Of a stretch of DNA of 64,000 nt, positions 60,930 to 64,000 are shown piece after piece. A program made the position numbers and the translations under genes. The number at the start of each line of letters is the position of its first letter. Position 1 is the stretch's first letter. The stretch lies in contig CM069435.1 in the NCBI GenBank assembly GCA_035610365.1, positions 64,849,389 through 64,913,388 of the forward strand. Direction: 5' to 3'. The notes beneath the pieces are model-generated. The model ran no database searches. It was not told where the DNA came from and saw nothing but the letters and a program-made list of their open reading frames with translations. This DNA is from Aquatica leii. Lineage: Eukaryota; Arthropoda; Insecta; Coleoptera; Lampyridae.

Positions 60930-61982
60930 CCTTTTATTGATTCTTTTGGTTTTCTCAGGGTTGGCGGAAGATTACGTTACTCCGCTTTACATAAAGCAGC
61001 TAAGCACCCGTTATTGCTACCCAAAAATGCTCATCTTTCTAAATTAATATGTTATTAGTATCATTATCATTACATTCTGGTTCTAACACTGTTCAAGCTC
61101 TTATTAGAACAAAGTTCTGGATTTTATCGCTTCTGGCTTGCTTTAAAAATGCATCCGAGAATGTTTTACCAGTTTTAAATTTCGTGGTATTACGTTCCAA
61201 CCTTTAATGGCTGGTCTTCCTTTTAGAGTTTCTATTTCTCGCCTTTTTTCACAAGTAGGTGTAGACTATGTCGAGCCTTTTTCAGAAAGATCCAACCACT
61301 TACGTAGACCAGTGGTCGTTAAAGGTTACTTATGTTTATTTATTTGTTTTATAACTAAAGTCACAGATATTTGTTTTTCATCTACACGACAAGTAAAATG
61401 GCAGTTTACTCCTCCATATGGCCGTCATTCTGGAGGTTTGTGGAAAACAGTTATCAAATCAGCCAAAGCTTTGCTTTATCGCATGTTAGGTAAATGCATC
61501 AGCCACATTCAAAGGATACGTTACCTTATTTGCTAGAATCTAAGCTGTTCTTAACAGTCGTCCTTTGTGCATCCTATCTGAAGATCCATCGGAGTCTTGT
61601 AATTATCCCAGTCTTAGTATTTTTTTATAAGGTTACCTTTACTTTCTTCACCGGAAAATCCTATTCCCAAATCACGCAACTTGCGTAACCGTTGGTTAAG
61701 ACAAAATCAGATTCTTCAATCGTTTTAGAATCGTTGGTCGAAAGAGTACTTGAACCATTTGATTCAACACAATAGGTGGACATCTAACAGGTCTATTTCA
61801 AATGTTGGAGATATTGTGTTACTGAAAATAGTTGCGTCGCATCTTTTATCTTGGCCTATAGGACGTATTGAATGTTTGTATGCAGATCCAGATCGTATAT
61901 CTAGAGTTGCATGAATTCATACTGGTGGTAACTACACTCGTCCAGTCGCAAGCCTTGTACTTTTACCGGTATCCTCAAATTA
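60930..61982 (+). pseudogene. BEL/Pao integrase and C-terminal region, second copy
   Basis: On +: [20 protein letters not shown] with [11 protein letters not shown] (60955-61045), the integrase zinc entry. Then VGVDYVEPFSERSNHL and GYLCLFICFITKV (61255-61355). The core between the first Asp region and the Glu block is deleted: the frame jumps to VKWQFTPPYGRHSGGLWKTV, with GGLWKT replacing the usual GGLWE, so the catalytic Glu is also lost. The tail reads VGDIVLLKIVASHLLSWPIG, RIECLYADPDRISRVA and YTRPVASLVLLPVSSN before a stop at 61981. It is collinear with the - strand copy but in the opposite orientation. Confidence 0.87.
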
Positions 61983-62123
61983 GTTAATAGAAAAAAATTA
62001 TTTGCTTTTGTATCTTATATGTTTGTTACAGTTTATTTACAATTAAATTTAATTTGTTTTTCTCTTAGTTTAATTTAAGTTTTTTTTACATTATATAAAA
62101 TTATTCTAATTTAGTGGGCGGTA

Positions 62124-62514
62124 TGTTAACGCTTAAGTACGTCAACTTGTACTTTATCCTCCTTTTGTTGTAAATTATCCTTATCACCACATTTCTATTC
62201 CATTTGTTTCCTAGTTTCCGTATAAAACGCATTGTAATTTTAAAAGAAACTTTTACTGCGTTAACGAATTTCCGCGGCAGTGCAATATTGGTTCGGTGAA
62301 CTCGCTTTACGTTTGTCATCTGACCAGATTGACCAAGAAGACTGCCACCATTCTGGGCCTCTGCGGATTACTCGTAAGTCACTTTAATATTACTTATTTT
62401 GCCATCACCAGCGCAACCGTATTCACAAACAAATTATTGGTTCTCTGCACCGTACATACTGATTGTTTATGTCTTAGGTTTAACTCGACGTACTACATTT
62501 AAATAATCACATTC
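62124..62514 (+). repeat. Probable 3' LTR of the + strand BEL/Pao element
   Basis: Downstream of the polyprotein stop a BEL-type polypurine tract (TTAGTGGGCGG, 62111-62121) is followed by TGTTAACGC at 62124, the usual start of BEL/Pao LTRs. The likely end is near AATAATCACA (about 62514), but no second copy is present to prove it. The interior has a GC-richer block (62270-62360) as LTR transcription starts often do. Confidence 0.55.
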
Positions 62515-63194
62515 AAAAATATGTGCATGGCGCAATTTAGCGCTTGGTTCAACCTCCTCGGTTACATTTAAATCAATTTTAACATGATCGCTTATATCCA
62601 AACAAAATGTCATTCTCGTGATCACTTGAACCCATCAATCATATATGCATTTAAATCTTCTTCCACAATATTTAACTGATTGCCCAGCATTACTTTCTCA
62701 TGACAATATACAGAAAAGCTTTCACTTCCTTTCCATTTCCTAGCATCAAATTTCTTTTTCGTATCTTAAAGCAGCGTTTACCTGTTTAGAATGGAACTAG
62801 AATAATACTAATCCTATCCAATTGCTTCAAAGATTCTAGAAAAATTTACGAAATTCCGTAACGTTACAGTATATTCAAATAAGTAAAAAAAAAAAGAAGG
62901 AAAAATACATAGCATATTAAAGTAAATAAAGTTATTTGCTATTCATTTTTTTAAACACACATTTAGCTATTTTTAAAGTTTTTTATGATGGTTTTGTTTT
63001 AGATTTTTCGGCAAATGCTGTTGCTGAGAAAAGATATGCCATTTTAGTAAAATTGTTAAGTTTTTTTTTCTTATATTAAGTAACTTTAGCTTGTAGGTTC
63101 TTCTATTAAAGTATAAATTAAAACTTGTTTTTGAGTAAATGACTGAATTAATTACAGATTAATGAATATATTTTAACATCATTTTGTATTTTAG
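62515..63194. other. Intron DNA before the third transporter exon
   Basis: AT-rich with no recognised element. It ends in TTTTGTATTTTAG, the acceptor used at 63194. Confidence 0.5.
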
Positions 63195-63281
63195 GACTAT
63201 TTTGTACTTTTCCTTCATCTACTTAACTGGAAATATTTTAATGTGTTTGGCGTCGGTGCCTTACCCGGAATTATCGCCACT
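63195..63281 (+). CDS. Oligopeptide transporter (SLC15/PTR2), exon 3 of 4 seen
   Basis: 87 bp between TTTTAG and GTAAGT. The first base completes the Arg codon of ...GRYR. The exon then encodes TILYFSFIYLTGNILMCLAS and VPYPELSPL, corresponding to TM3 and the short loop before TM4. The last two bases start a Leu codon finished by the next exon. The family context (GkfkTI..lsivY..G...ts....) fits well, and the phases match both neighbours. Confidence 0.93.
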
Positions 63282-63712
63282 GTAAGTACATATTAGATAC
63301 TATTTCTTTTGTTTTACGATTATGCAACCTTAAGGTTAAACCAGTAATAAATAAGACTTTTTTAATCACAAAGTAAAATACTAAAAACTTATTAATAAAA
63401 TATGTTAAAAATATAGGTGAATAAAAATAGATATTACAGCATAACAAAAATTATAAAAAACAAGTATTATACGTATAAAATAATGTGATGACTGTAAACT
63501 TTAAATCCAAATATTTTAATAATGTTAAAAACGTCAGTGCATCCAAAGCTGCAACGTTTCGCCTACTTATGCTTCATCAGATCGTGAAAACTAATATAGT
63601 CTTCGCTGTTAGATGAATTTACAATATAAAATATTTTATAAATTGTTTGTTTTAAACCTTAAGTTGAACTATAATCTTGATTAGGTGCAGTGCATAGTTT
63701 ATTATTTTTTAG
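63282..63712. other. Intron with a Penelope-like terminal motif
   Basis: A 431-bp intron, GTAAGT to TTTTTTAG. At 63540-63590 it contains GCAACGTTTCGCCTACTTAT followed by GCTTCATCAGATCGTGAAAA, the same motif order as the Penelope ends at 31.8 kb and 4.1 kb on the complementary reading, so a small Penelope end fragment is likely. Confidence 0.5.
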
Positions 63713-63987
63713 GATACTTACGTCGTTCGGTCTTGGCCTTATAGCGATAGGTACCGGTGGTATAAAACCTTGCGTTGCCGCATTTGGAGGAGATCAGTTT
63801 CACTTACCTCATCAACAAGATCTTTTGCAACAGTTTTTTTCAATTTTCTATTTTAGCATAAATTTAGGAGGTTTCGTAGGAATGATATTAACGCCGATAC
63901 TGCGCAAAAGCATCACTTGTTTTGGGGAAGACACTTGTTATCCGCTCGGTTTTGGATTTCCTGCTCTTTTAATGCTGTTGGCATTAG
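63713..63987 (+). CDS. Oligopeptide transporter (SLC15/PTR2), exon 4 of 4 seen
   Basis: 275 bp between TTTTAG and GTAAGC, split codons at both ends. It encodes ILTSFGLGLIAIGTGGIKPC, VAAFGGDQFHLPHQQDLLQQ and FFSIFYFSINLGGFVGMILT. GTGGIKPCVxAFGGDQF is a hallmark of PTR2 carriers, and FFSIFYFSINLG is their second family signature in TM5. The end, CFGEDTCYPLGFGFPALLML, matches the CYPLAFGxPA region of animal PEPTs. No stops or frameshifts. Joined to the three upstream exons it gives about 193 residues in frame; the rest of the gene (TM6 onward, the large extracellular loop) lies beyond the window. The family's usual length is about 700 residues in insects and mammals. Confidence 0.97.
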
Positions 63988-64000
63988 GTAAGCCTACATG

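Noticed and set aside
1..64000. CRISPR arrays, tRNA and rRNA genes
   Set aside because: No regularly spaced identical repeats; no tRNA or rRNA signature noticed by eye. A covariance-model scan would be needed to exclude tRNA genes.

Overview
The window is nuclear DNA of an insect-like animal: AT-rich throughout, spliced genes with GT/AG introns, no operons, and a mobile-element load (piggyBac, Copia, Gypsy, BEL/Pao, Penelope, P/THAP, hAT, Kolobok-like, Tc1/mariner-related and a LINE) typical of insects. I cannot fix the order from sequence alone. Only two host genes are supported, both on the + strand.

At the left edge (748-1646) lies the last coding exon of an orphan class A GPCR, carrying TM2 to TM7 and the cytoplasmic tail. 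From 29958 to the right end runs part of a proton-coupled oligopeptide transporter (SLC15/PTR2). Four exons (29958-30033, 47839-47980, 63195-63281, 63713-63987) join in perfect phase to give about 193 residues with the ExxER motif, the proton-binding His region and the PTR2 signatures. Its N-terminal exon(s) were not found and it continues past the window.

Between the genes (1.7-29.9 kb): piggyBac remnants (4.75-9.2 kb) split by a 1.5-kb inverted-repeat element; a dead Copia element on the - strand (9.5-11.8 kb) carrying a Harbinger-type MITE; about 8 kb with nothing recognisable; a Penelope fragment between inverted termini (20.1-20.6 kb); and a 2.2-kb Tc1/mariner-related element with inverted repeats of roughly 600 bp (26.2-28.4 kb).

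The transporter introns are element graveyards. The first recognised intron (17.8 kb) holds a BEL fragment, head-to-head Penelope copies interrupted by a 1,230-bp DNA element and by a hAT element with a perfect 8-bp target duplication, a P/THAP9-type transposase pseudogene with a recognisable intron, a Gypsy pol pseudogene followed by a broken TARG1/OARD1-type macrodomain, a BEL element interrupted by a segment that looks like a heat-shock promoter, and a fold-back element. The second (15.2 kb) holds a 4.1-kb LINE bounded by direct repeats of about 200 bp, a - strand BEL element split by a TTAA-flanked Kolobok-like element, and the 3' end of a + strand BEL element with part of its LTR.

The most interesting signals are the macrodomain next to Gypsy pol, the heat-shock-type promoter inside a BEL element, the unusually long direct repeats around the LINE, and two inverted-repeat elements with CCCA termini whose superfamily I cannot assign. 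All transposon coding regions are damaged; I see no intact autonomous element.
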